From positions 101,663,587 to 101,727,586 of the forward strand of contig CM043966.1 of assembly GCA_014529385.2 (NCBI GenBank): DNA of 64,000 nucleotides. The letters are read 5' to 3'. Under the pieces are notes generated by a model. It had not been told where the DNA came from. It was given only the letters and a program-made list of their open reading frames with translations, and searched no databases. Origin of the DNA: Adiantum capillus-veneris. Its lineage: Eukaryota > Streptophyta > Polypodiopsida > Polypodiales > Pteridaceae. Made by a program: the position numbers and the translations under genes. Position 1 is the stretch's first letter. The number at the start of each line of letters is the position of its first letter. Shown one piece after another: positions 47,485-58,200 of the stretch.

Positions 47485-50075
47485 GTATGTTTTGAGTTTC
47501 TTGTGCATGTTAGTGTTTCTTGTTACTGATTTGATACTCTTAATGTTAGATTTTGCTTTATATAGTATTGATTGAGTTTGTATTTTTCATCTCAAGCATT
47601 CAAGGTTTGAATGTAAATAATAAATTACTTGAGTTTTTGAATGGTGGATCTTTAGACTAAAACTATAACATTTAATACTCACAAAGACTTAATTACTTAA
47701 GAGCTTGAACTCAATAAGTGTTGGACCTTTTATCAATACCCCCATGATATGATACATTAGATCGTAGCATGGTTAAATGGTGATGCTTCATAAATTGAAC
47801 CTAGCTTAGACATGTGTTGGAGCCTAAATTTAAACTAACCTTGCTAGAAGGGAGCTTATGTTTGGACTTTGAGAACTAGCATAAGTAATCAATTAGAGCA
47901 TAGATTAAACATGTGGTGGTGGACTTAGAGACCAAAATCTTAATGATCTTGGAAAGGTATTTAAGTAATTCAATTTACTTAGTTTTAGTACTCACTAAAG
48001 GCATAGCTTGACAAAAGGTGGACCTTACATGGATCCTAATTTCAAGAGGTGTGGTAGACCTTCAAACCAAGATCATATAGCTTGGACATGTGGTGGACCT
48101 TGCTTGGAGACTAGTTTAGACAAGTGTGGTACACCTTGTAACCAACACCCATTTGTTATATTAGCTTGGAAAAGTGGTGGACCTTGCTTTTATGTTTCAA
48201 TGGAGCATGTTTTGGACAGGTGGTAGACCTTGTTTCTCTCCATGCTTCAATGGAGAGAAACATTAGCTTGGACAAGTGGTGGACCTTGCTTTTATGTTTT
48301 AAAGGAGAATATTTCGGACAAGTGGTAGACATTGTTTCTCTCCATGGTTCAATGGAACCCACCTTAGACAAGTGAAGTACCTTGAAACCAAACCCCCATA
48401 ATACAACCTACTAAATAGGTTGGAAAATTGGTGGTATATGAAACCATCCATGATAGAGCATAGTATAGGTGAAAACGTAGTGGTCCTTATATCAATTACC
48501 CATGCATAGCTTGGACAAGTGGTGGACCTTGATTCTCTCTATGTTTCAATGGATCCTATCTTGGACTATAGATATATCTTACTTATTTCCATGCTTCAAT
48601 GGATTGTAGCTTGGATAAGGAGTGGACCTTCAAACAAAACTCCACAGCATAGCATATATTAACAATTCATGGGTTTTATAGAGATTTTCTTGCCTATTTT
48701 GGAGAGTTGGTACACCTTTATTCTCCATTCTTCAATGGATCTGAGGTTGGACAAGCGGAGCTAGAAAAGTGGTCAACCTTAAAATGAAACCTCCCATGCT
48801 ACAACCCATCATAGATCGTATATGTAGTGGACCTTGAAACTCTTTTATGTCCCTAGCTTAGAGAAGCATTGCACTCTTTATTATCTCCATACATGAAGGC
48901 AAGGTTGGACAAGTGGTGGGCCTTCAAACCAGAATCTCTATGCAATAATAGGCAAGTGGTGGAGCTTGTTTTCTCCATGTTCCAATGGAGCCTAGCTTAG
49001 ACAAACAATGGAGCTTGCTTCTCTCCATGTTTCAATGGATCCTAGCTTAGAAAAGTGGTGGAGCTTTGATTCTCTCCATGTTCCAATGGACCATAGCTTA
49101 GACAAGTGGTAGACCGTGAAAACCCCCCCCGTATACAACATATTATGGGGTTTTCATGTTTCAATGGCACCTAGCTTGGAAAAATGGTAGAGCTTGCTTC
49201 TCTTTATGTTTCAATGGATCCAATCTTAGCCAAGTGGTGGACCTTGAAACAAGAATCCCCCCCCCCCATGTACAACGTATTATGGGTTTTGAAAGCACTG
49301 GGAGAAAATAATAGCTTTGATAAGTGGTGGACCTTGCTTCTCTCCATGCTTCAATGGAGCCGAGGTTGGACACATGTTGGAGAGAAGATGGTTTCCTATG
49401 AAATAGGACCATGCATGCTATAATCAATCATATGTTGTACACATGGTGGACCTTGCAATTGTTTTATATGCCTAACTTGGACAAGTGGAAGACCCTTGAT
49501 TACCTCCAGATATCAACAACAAGCCAAGTTTGGACAAGTGTAGTACCATCAAACCAGAATCTCTATGCTACAATAGAGTATAGGTAGGACACGCAGTGAA
49601 CCTTGATATCAAACCATCCATGCTACTAGAGATGATAGGTTTCACATGTGGTGGAACCTTGTATCAATGTTCTATGTGTAGTTTTTGACTAGTGATAGAC
49701 CTTGAAACTAATCCCTCTAGGCTACAAGAAAAAAGAGATGGATGAGGAGGCTAGACTACTTTTGTTGCATCAATGCATCCCATGTTACCACATATACTAT
49801 AGGGTTCTTGGATAAGTGTTGGATCTTGTGTCAATGCTCCATGTCTAGCTTGGACAAGTGGTGGACCTTGGTTCTCTCTATGCTTCAAATGGGCAATAGA
49901 TTGGAGACACAGTGGCCTTTTTTTTCCAATGATTTTATTTTTTGGAAACCTTGGAGGCACCATGTAAGAGGCACTCTAAGTCTTCCATACAATAGACCTA
50001 TTGGACTATAAAATAATGATATCTTTCTTTGATATTTTCATTATTTTATGCATAATATTTTCTTCTCTTTGCAGA
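47485..50075 (+). other. 2.6-kb intron filled with core-motif repeats
   Basis: Donor GTATGT (47,485) and acceptor TTCTTCTCTTTGCAG (ends 50,075), phase 1, join to give ...EMET-H-TKELSD. From 47,640 to 49,900 the intron contains degenerate plus-strand copies of GGACAAGTGGTGGACCTT and the CTCTCCATG.TTCAATGGA spacer, with no regular unit length. No gene is seen in it. Confidence 0.6.
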
Positions 50076-50631
50076 CACAAAGGAGTTAAGTGATATAAAA
50101 ACTAGATGTATTTCACACTATGATTGGCATGAAGATCCTTTTGGGACACCAACTTTTCCTATTCCCAAAGATGTAATTTTCCATATTAACGGTGTGGATT
50201 TTGAAGTGCGACTTTCATGTATTGAAGGAGCTGGTTATGGGCTATTTGTGCATACTACCCTGGAAAGTGGTTTGACTATTCTAAACTATGGAGGGTATAA
50301 GTATAGATTTCAAGACTCGAAAAAGATATGCAAAATTTTTCCAAGAGCTTATAAATATTCTCTTCTAGAGGATCCAAACATAGAAGAAGAGGAAGATCAA
50401 TCATACATTATTGGTTGTGTAGAAGAAGGAAACGTGTCGGGCTATATAAATAGTTCTCACAATACAAATTTCTGTCCCAACGTACGCTATACATTTGATC
50501 CAAATTTTCCACCTTGGCATAAATGCACCTCTTCACACATCAAGTCAGAAGAATATGTCCATGTATGCATTGAAACTATTTGTCAAGTTGAAGCAGGAGA
50601 AGAGTTGTTTGCTGACTATAACTTTACTTGA
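50076..50631 (+). CDS. ParB/methylase/SET gene, SET-domain exon
   Basis: Encodes a complete-looking SET domain: SCIEGAGYGLFVHTTL (GxG cofactor motif), YINSSHNTNFCPN (the RFINHSCxPN-type pseudoknot motif) and CQVEAGEELFADYNFT (the GEEL..DY motif). It ends at TGA 50,629-50,631. SET domains transfer methyl groups to lysines, often on histones. The reading frame of the main part starts after a TGA at 50,092. Reading from the acceptor at 50,075 in the upstream phase gives HTKELSDIK and meets the SET frame if one A is missing in the run 50,098-50,101. Without that base the exon is out of frame. No post-SET cysteine cluster is present. Confidence 0.75.
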
Positions 50632-50859
50632 CATTGTAAAGTATTGTACATGGATGGAAATCTCAAGTACATGCATCATTTTCATTTTTCATGGATGAAA
50701 TCTCAAGTGAATATAACATTTGATTATTGTTTAGTTTATGCTCAACGAGAATCTAAAGTGCTCTTATGCTTTGTGTGTTGTCTAACTTATTTCACTACCT
50801 TGGCCATAGAATCTTGATTCTACTCTAGATTTGTGATAAATCTTACCAAAATTTAATCA

Positions 50860-51130
50860 ATGTCTAGGTTGGACAAGTGGTGGGGCATCAAACATTACTG
50901 TCTTAAACAAGTGGAGTTATCTTACTTGAATAAGTGGTGGCCTTTGAATCCAAATCTAAGCCAAATCTCTAATTGTTTGCTTGTAGTCTAGGTTGGACAT
51001 TTGGTGGACCTTGTATCCATGTTTCCTCAACAAGGGTGGCTTTTAGTTTTCACTTTAAGTACTCATCTTTAATAAAGTGTAGGATGGAAAATGTTGAGTT
51101 AGTAGATTGTATTTTAGACAAGTGGTGTTT
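50860..51130 (+). repeat. Sparse core-motif repeats between SET and phosphatase genes
   Basis: Scattered plus-strand copies such as TTGGACAAGTGGTGG at about 50,868 and degenerate forms near 50,990 and 51,115. No tandem order. Confidence 0.7.
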
Positions 51131-51287
51131 GGTGTACGAATGCTGAAAATGGTTGCAAGGATTCTAACAACGACTTTACCTTAAATAAATTTCTTACTAG
51201 GAGTTATACATATAAATATGGTGAATAAAATTCTAGTGGTTTTGAGATACCATTTGTGTGTGTATTTTCTAAGATTCACAAACTGGG

Positions 51288-52472
51288 ATGGATAATGCTC
51301 CTATGGTTCAGTCAACAACTATAGAATCCATAGATTCTATGGTTTCTAAAGTGCCCAAGATGGATGATATTTCTATACTAGAGTCTAGTGTTGTGCAACT
51401 TGACCAAGCTTCCAATAATGAGAACCAAGAAATCGATGCTTCAAAAATGCAACATACATCAAAAGAGACTGAAAAGTCCACTCACGAACTATTGCCAATT
51501 GGTACTACGTCATGTAGCGTAGATGTTGAGAAATCCATGCTTACAATTATATTGGATTTAAATGGTCTATTGTTAAAACGTTCCCCTCAACCATCCTCAC
51601 ACCACAACTCAGTGCAAATGGATTCAAAAAGATATATTATACTCAAGCCAGGTTGCATCCAATTCTTGAAGAATATTTTACAGAGGTTTAATGTTGCAAT
51701 TTGGTCGACAGCTACTAGGAATAATGTGTATCAAATCCTTGCAGCACTAAACAACTTAGCTGAGGATACATTGCCTTTCTTTGCAATTTGGTCGCAAGAT
51801 GTTTGCTACACCGCTCAAACTCAAAAATTGTTTAGACCCGACAATCCAAACATTGAGGCAATGTTCAAGCCTCTAGCCAAAATTGCCATGGGGTTTGAAT
51901 GTGATCCACAAAGAACAGTGCTTATTGATGACTCTCCTTACAAGGGATGCATTTCACCAGCAAACAATTGCATTTTTCCACCACAATTTGATGCTGAGAA
52001 GATGGTTGACAATATGCTCTCGGAGGAGCTACTGCCATACTTGATTCAACTTGATGAGAGAAGGGATGTGCGTGATTTAATTTCTTCTAATCGTTATGGA
52101 CAACCTATAGTGACAAATGATAGTGAATACAAACAAATCATGGAGTATTGGAAGCAGAAAAATGATGTTTGGTCAGCTAAGGTGTTCTTTACAAGAAGAA
52201 TACCATCTGCAAAAGGTGACAGGGATGAAACTATCATTGAAAATGCAAGTGACACAAGCCACCGCAATGAAATGAGAAGAGCCCAAATACAAGAGATCTT
52301 AGCAAAGGAGCGTACACCCATTGAAAGCATGAAGGCGTCACAATTGACCACTTTAGCTACGCAATTGCGTTGTAACACAAAAGGAGTTTTGAAGGCAACC
52401 AGAGCAAAGGCTTATATAAATAAGGTGAAAGCTGAGAACAATCTTCTAAGGCTGGATAGAAAGCAACCCTAA
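51288..52472 (+). CDS. FCP1/HAD phosphatase-like protein
   Basis: Intact 394-codon ORF from ATG 51,288 to TAA 52,470. An acceptor-like TATTTTCTAAG lies shortly before it. After an 85-residue Ser/Glu-rich leader comes an FCP1/SCP-type HAD domain. Motif I is IILDLNGLLL (about residue 90), motif II is AIWSTATRNN (about 142), TQKLFRPDN supplies the Lys region, and VLIDDSPYKG is the acidic motif (about 215). FCP1 relatives dephosphorylate Ser in the RNA polymerase II tail. Here the second motif-I Asp is Asn (DLN for DxD), which in HAD phosphatases should weaken or abolish catalysis, although plants have related proteins with DLNG. The tail (MKASQLTTLATQLRC...) is faintly SAP-like. It is the only undamaged protein gene in the window. 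Confidence 0.85.
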   Translation: MDNAPMVQSTTIESIDSMVSKVPKMDDISILESSVVQLDQASNNENQEIDASKMQHTSKETEKSTHELLPIGTTSCSVDVEKSMLTIILDLNGLLLKRSPQPSSHHNSVQMDSKRYIILKPGCIQFLKNILQRFNVAIWSTATRNNVYQILAALNNLAEDTLPFFAIWSQDVCYTAQTQKLFRPDNPNIEAMFKPLAKIAMGFECDPQRTVLIDDSPYKGCISPANNCIFPPQFDAEKMVDNMLSEELLPYLIQLDERRDVRDLISSNRYGQPIVTNDSEYKQIMEYWKQKNDVWSAKVFFTRRIPSAKGDRDETIIENASDTSHRNEMRRAQIQEILAKERTPIESMKASQLTTLATQLRCNTKGVLKATRAKAYINKVKAENNLLRLDRKQP

Positions 52473-52473
52473 G

Positions 52474-52566
52474 GTACTAGTCACATGTCATATATTCTTG
52501 ATACACATACTTGAACACTCATGTGCATGGTATCTAACAAATCTTTCTTTTTATTCCTTCCTATAG
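52474..52566 (+). other. Probable 3' UTR intron of the phosphatase-like gene
   Basis: GTACTAG at 52,474, right after the stop, and TTCCTTCCTATAG ending 52,566 form a plausible donor/acceptor pair. The transcript would then continue to about 52,740 in AT-rich DNA (AAATGAAATGAAAAG). Confidence 0.45.
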
Positions 52567-52739
52567 GATCTTACAAAGGATACTACTAGACGGAGCTCAA
52601 TCAATAGAGATTTTGATATATTTGCTCAAAATAATGAAGCAGTCACCTACATTTTTTGTTTATCAATTTCTTGAGAGACTTTCTTTTAGTTTGTAATCAT
52701 CAAATGAAATGAAAAGTATCCTTCTTATAAGATTTTTGA

Positions 52740-53380
52740 TCTTTTTCTCGTTCAAAACTTTCAATTGTGATTTATAGTTTTGTTAGCATGAGATTGTGCT
52801 TTTTTAGTTTGAAAAAAACTGTCAAAGATCCAAGTCTTTTTGGCTTTACTTAAGTTATTAATTGTGAAAGATCCAAGTCTTTTTGCTTTACTTAAGTTAT
52901 TGATTGTCTATGTAATAGTCCTTAAAACAATATCGGATGGCTTTCTTGCTCCCATGTCTCACATTGGTCTTTAGGTAAGACAAGTGGTGACCTTGAAAGT
53001 ATGGTCTCATATCTCCATCAAGTGAAGAGACATGAAGCTTAAATATCACTACTATGTATCTAGTGTTAAAATCCATCAAGACAAAGATACTAGAGTGCCA
53101 AATTGCAGTCTAGTTTAAGTGAAAATCCATTTGAGCTAAGGTAAAACTTATAGTGCCTCATTTTTCTAGGATTCTACCCCATCAAGGAAGTTATAATCTA
53201 GCACAAACCAATTAAGACTCTTTTGGAGCCTAGATAGGACAATTCGTGGAACTTAAGAGACTTATTATTGAGTTAGAGTCTAGTTTAGATAAGCAAAAGA
53301 TCTTCAAACCAGCACTTGACTTTCTTACTATTCAATATTCAAAGTCCCTTGAGGCTAACAAATTACATACCTACTTGTAA
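52740..53380. other. Spacer containing the orientation switch of the core motif
   Basis: No gene. AGATCCAAGTCTTTTTG(G)CTTTACTTAAGTTATT occurs twice in tandem near 52,828 and 52,869. A plus-strand core relative (AGACAAGTGGTGACCTTG) lies at 52,978; from 53,460 on all cores are on the minus strand. Confidence 0.6.
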
Positions 53381-53932
53381 CCTAACTAATGAGTAATTAT
53401 ATAGATCTAAGCAAGTATATATAATGAGTCTTCAAACTAATAAACCAAGGGAAGAGAGTAGCAAGGTTCACTACTTGTCCAAGCTCAGCTCTAGACAACA
53501 TAGAAAGATGCTAGTTCTACTAATTGTCTAATTATAGGCATGGAGAAATGATAGAAGGTTGAACACTTGTCCAACCTATCATCTCTAGTAAGATGGGAGG
53601 TTTGGCCTTAAGATTCACCATGTAACCAACCTATACATCATTGTATTATGAACAGTAGAAAATCAAAGCTCCACCACTTGTCCAAGCTAGTTCTAAAATC
53701 CACATGGAGATAAGCAAGCTCCACCATTTGTCAAATCTCTCTTCCATTAAAACATGAAAAAACTCAACTATGTTGTACAGGGGGGACTTTTTTCCAAGGT
53801 CCACCACTTGTCCAAGCTAGGATCCATTAAAACATGGAAATAAACAAAGCTCCACCACTCGTCCAACCTTTAGAGTTTCAAAGTGTATGGGTTGTCTAAA
53901 CTAGGTATGGGAAAATAATTGAAGGTCCACCA

Positions 53933-55254
53933 CTTGAAACATGGAGCGAAGCAAGCTCCACCATGTCTCCAATATGCTAGACTCCATTGAAACACCCTAA
54001 ACCCATGATATTTTGTACATAGGGGATGTACATTCAAGATCCACCACTTGTCCAACCTAGTATCCCTAGTAGCTTGATAGCTTTGGTCTCAAGATTCACC
54101 ACTTGTCCACTCTATGTCATTGTATTAAAAAGGATTGGGTGTTAAGGTCCACCACTTGTCCAACCTATAAGGTTATATTTTAAATGGTTTTTTTTCTCAC
54201 AACTTGAACTACCCATGATATGTTTTACATGGGATTTTTGTTTCAATGTCCACCACTTGTCCAAGCTAACTCTATTGAAACATAGAGAGAACCAAAGATC
54301 CACCACTTGTCCAAGCTAAGCTATATTGAAACATAGAGAGAAGGATGCTCCACCATTTCTCCAAGATAGGCTTCATTGAAACATGGAGAGAAGAAAGCTC
54401 CACCATGTCTCCAAGCTAAGATCCATTTAAATGCCCTAAACCCATTTTATTTTGTACATGGGGGGTTTTATTTCAAGGCCCACCACTTGTCTAACCTATT
54501 ATCCCTAGTAGCACGATTGGTTTGGTCTCAAGATACACCACTTGTACACTCTATGTCATTATATTAGGAAGAACTATGTATTAAGGTCCACCACTTGAAA
54601 CATGGAGCGAAGCAAGCTCCACCATGTCTCCAATATGCTAGACTCCATTGAAACACCCTAAACCCATGATATTTTGTACATAGGGGATGTACATTCAAGA
54701 TCCACCACTTGTCCAACCTAGTATCCCTAGTAGCTTGATAGCTTTGGTCTCAAGATTCACCACTTGTCCACTCTATGTCATTGTATTAAAAAGGATTGGG
54801 TGTTAAGGTCCACCACTTGTCCAACCTATAAGGTTATATTTTAAATGGTTTTTTTTCTCACAACTTGAACTACCCATGATATGTTTTACATGGGATTTTT
54901 GTTTTAATGTCCACCACTTGTCCAAGCTAACTCTATTGAAACATAGAGAGAACCAAAGATCCACCACTTGTCCAAGCTAAGCTATATTGAAACATAGAGA
55001 GAAGGATGCTCCACCATTTCTCCAAGATAGGCTTCATTGAAACATGGAGAGAAGAAAGCTCCACCATGTCTCCAAGCTAAGATCCATTTAAATGCCCTAA
55101 ACCCATTTTATTTTGTACATGGGGGGTTTTATTTCAAGGCCCACCACTTGTCTAACCTATTATCCCTAGTAGCACGAGTGGTTTGGTCTCAAGATACACC
55201 ACTTGTACACTCTATGTCATTATATTAGGAAGAACTATGTATTAAGGTCCACCA
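53933..55254 (-). repeat. 661-bp near-identical tandem duplication
   Basis: The block starting CTTGAAACATGGAGCGAAGC at 53,933 repeats from 54,594 with very few differences seen (for example TTTCAATG/TTTTAATG and CACGATTGG/CACGAGTGG). A recent duplication, shared by two nearly identical 63-codon plus-strand frames that are not genes. Confidence 0.93.
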
Positions 55255-55260
55255 CTTGTC

Positions 55261-58200
55261 CAACCTATAAGGTTATATCTTAAATGGTATCCTTTCTCAC
55301 CACTTGAAATGCCCATGATATGTTTTACATGGGGGTTTCATTCCAAGGTCCACCACTTGTCCAAGCTAACTCTATTCAAACATAGAGAGAAGCAAAGGTC
55401 CACCACTTGTCCAAGCTAACTCTATTCAAACATAGAGAGAAGCAAAGGTTCACCACTTGTCAAAGCTAGGCTCCATTGAAGCATGGAGAGAAGTAACCTC
55501 CATCAATTTTCCAAGATAGGTGCCATTCAAACATGGAAAGAATCAAGATCTACCATGTCTCCAAGATTCTAGGCTCCATTGAAACACCCTAAAACCATGA
55601 TATTTTGTACATGGGGTGTTTACATTCAAGGTCTACCACTTATCTAACGTATTATACCTAGTAGCATGAGTGGTTTGGTCTTAAGATTCACCACTTATCC
55701 ACTCTATGTCATTATATTAAGAATAACTGGGTGTTAAGGTCCACCACTTGTCCAACCTATAAGGGTATACCTTAAATGGTATCCTTCACCACTTGTCAAG
55801 GTCCATCACCACTTTTCCAACCTGTAAGGTTATATCTTGAATGATATTTTTCCTTATCACTTGTAATGTCCATGCTATGTTTTACAAAGGGGTTTTGTTC
55901 CAAGACCCACCACTTGTCCAAGTTAACTCTATTGAAACATAGACAGAAGCAAAGGTCCACCACTTGTCCAAGGTAGGCTCCATTGAAACATGGAGAGAAG
56001 GATGAACCACCATTTATCCAAGATAGGTTTCATTAAAACATTGAGAGAAGCAATCTCCACCATGTCTCCAAGCTAGGCTCCATTGAAATACCCTAAACCC
56101 ATAATTTTGTACATGAAGGGTTTACATTCAAGGTCCACCACTTGTCCAACCTATTATCCCTAGTAGCACGAGTGGTTTGGTCTCAAGATACACCACTTGT
56201 ACACTCTATGTCATTATATTAGGAAGAACTATGTATTAAGGTCCACCACTTGTCCAACCTATAAGGTTATATCTTAAATGGTATCCTTTCTCACCACTTG
56301 AAATGCCCATGATATGTTTTACATGGGGGTTTCATTCCAAGGTCCACCACTTGTCCAAGCTAACTCTATTCAAACATAGAGAGAAGCAAAGGTCCACCAC
56401 TTGTCCAAGCTAACTCTATTCAAACATAGAGAGAAGCAAAGGTTCACCACTTGTCAAAGCTAGGCTCCATTGAAGCATGGAGAGAAGTAACCTCCATCAA
56501 TTTTCCAAGATAGGTGCCATTCAAACATGGAAAGAATCAAGATCTACCATGTCTCCAAGATTCTAGGCTCCATTGAAACACCCTAAAACCATGATATTTT
56601 GTACATGGGGTGTTTACATTCAAGGTCTACCACTTATCTAACGTATTATACCTAGTAGCATGAGTGGTTTGGTCTTAAGATTCACCACTTATCCACTCTA
56701 TGTCATTATATTAAGAATAACTGGGTGTTAAGGTCCACCACTTGTCCAACCTATAAGGGTATATCTTAAATGGTATCCTTCACCACTTGTCAAGGTCCAT
56801 CACCACTTTTCCAACCTGTAAGGTTATATCTTGAATGATATTTTTCCTTATCACTTGTAATGTCTATGCTATGTTTTACAAAGGGGTTTTGTTCCAAGAC
56901 CCACCACTTGTCCAAGCTAACTCTATTGAAACATAGACAGAAGCAAAGGTCCACCACTTGTCCAAGGTAGGCTCCATTGAAACATGGAGAGAAGGATGAT
57001 CCACCATTTCTCCAAGATAGGTTTCATTGAAACATTGAGAGAAGCAATCTCCACCATGTCTCCAAGCTAGGCTCCATTGAAATACCCTAAACCCATAATT
57101 TTGTACATGAAGGGTTTACATTCAAGGTCCACCACTTGTCCAACCTATTATCCCTAGTAGCACGAGTGGTTTGGTCTCAAGATACACCACTTGTACACTC
57201 TATGTCATTATATTAGGAAGAACTATGTATTAAGGTCCACCACTTGTCCAACCTATAAGGTTATATCTTAAATGGTATCCTTTCTCACCACTTGAAATGC
57301 CCATGATATGTTTTACATGGGGGTTTCATTCCAAGGTCCACCACTTGTCCAAGCTAACTCTATTCAAACATAGAGAGAAGCAAAGGTCCACCACTTGTCC
57401 AAGCTAACTCTATTCAAACATAGAGAGAAGCAAAGGTTCACCACTTGTCAAAGCTAGGCTCCATTGAAGCATGGAGAGAAGTAACCTCCATCAATTTTCC
57501 AAGATAGGTGCCATTCAAACATGGAAAGAATCAAGATCTACCATGTGTCCAAGATTCTAGGCTCCATTGAAACGCCCTAAAACCATTATATTTTGTACAT
57601 GGGGTGTTTACATTCAAGGTCTACCACTTATCTAACGTATTATACCTAGTAGCATGAGTGGTTTGGTCTTAAGATTCACCACTTATCCACACTATGTCAT
57701 TATATTAAGAATAACTGGGTGTTAAGGTCCACCACTTGTCCAACCTATAAGGGTATATCTTAAATGGTATCCTTCACCACTTGTCAAGGTCCATCACCAC
57801 TTTTCCAACCTGTAAGGTTATATCTTGAATGATATTTTTCCTTATCACTTGTAATGTCCATGCTATGTTTTACAAAGGGGTTTTGTTCCAAGACCCACCA
57901 CTTGTCCAAGCTAACTCTATTGAAACATAGACAGAAGCAAAGGTCCACCACTTGTCCAAGGTAGGCTCCATTGAAACATGGAGAGAAGGATGATCCACCA
58001 TTTCTCCAAGATAGGTTTCATTGAAACATTGAGAGAAGCAATCTCCACCATGTCTCCAAGCTAGGCTCCATTGAAATACCCTAAACCCATAATTTTTTAC
58101 ATGAAGGGTTTACATTCAAGGTCCACCATTTGTCCAACCTATTATCCCTAGTAGCACGAGTGGTTTGGTTTCAATATACACCACTTGTACACTCTATGTC

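Noticed and set aside
50076-50631. SET exon as an independent gene starting at GTG 50,194
   Set aside because: No ATG is available, the domain's N-terminal strands lie upstream, and a good acceptor at 50,075 with matching phase (given one missing A) ties it to the upstream gene.
54376-55228. Two near-identical 63-codon ORFs
   Set aside because: They are the same array repeat in a 661-bp duplication, not genes.
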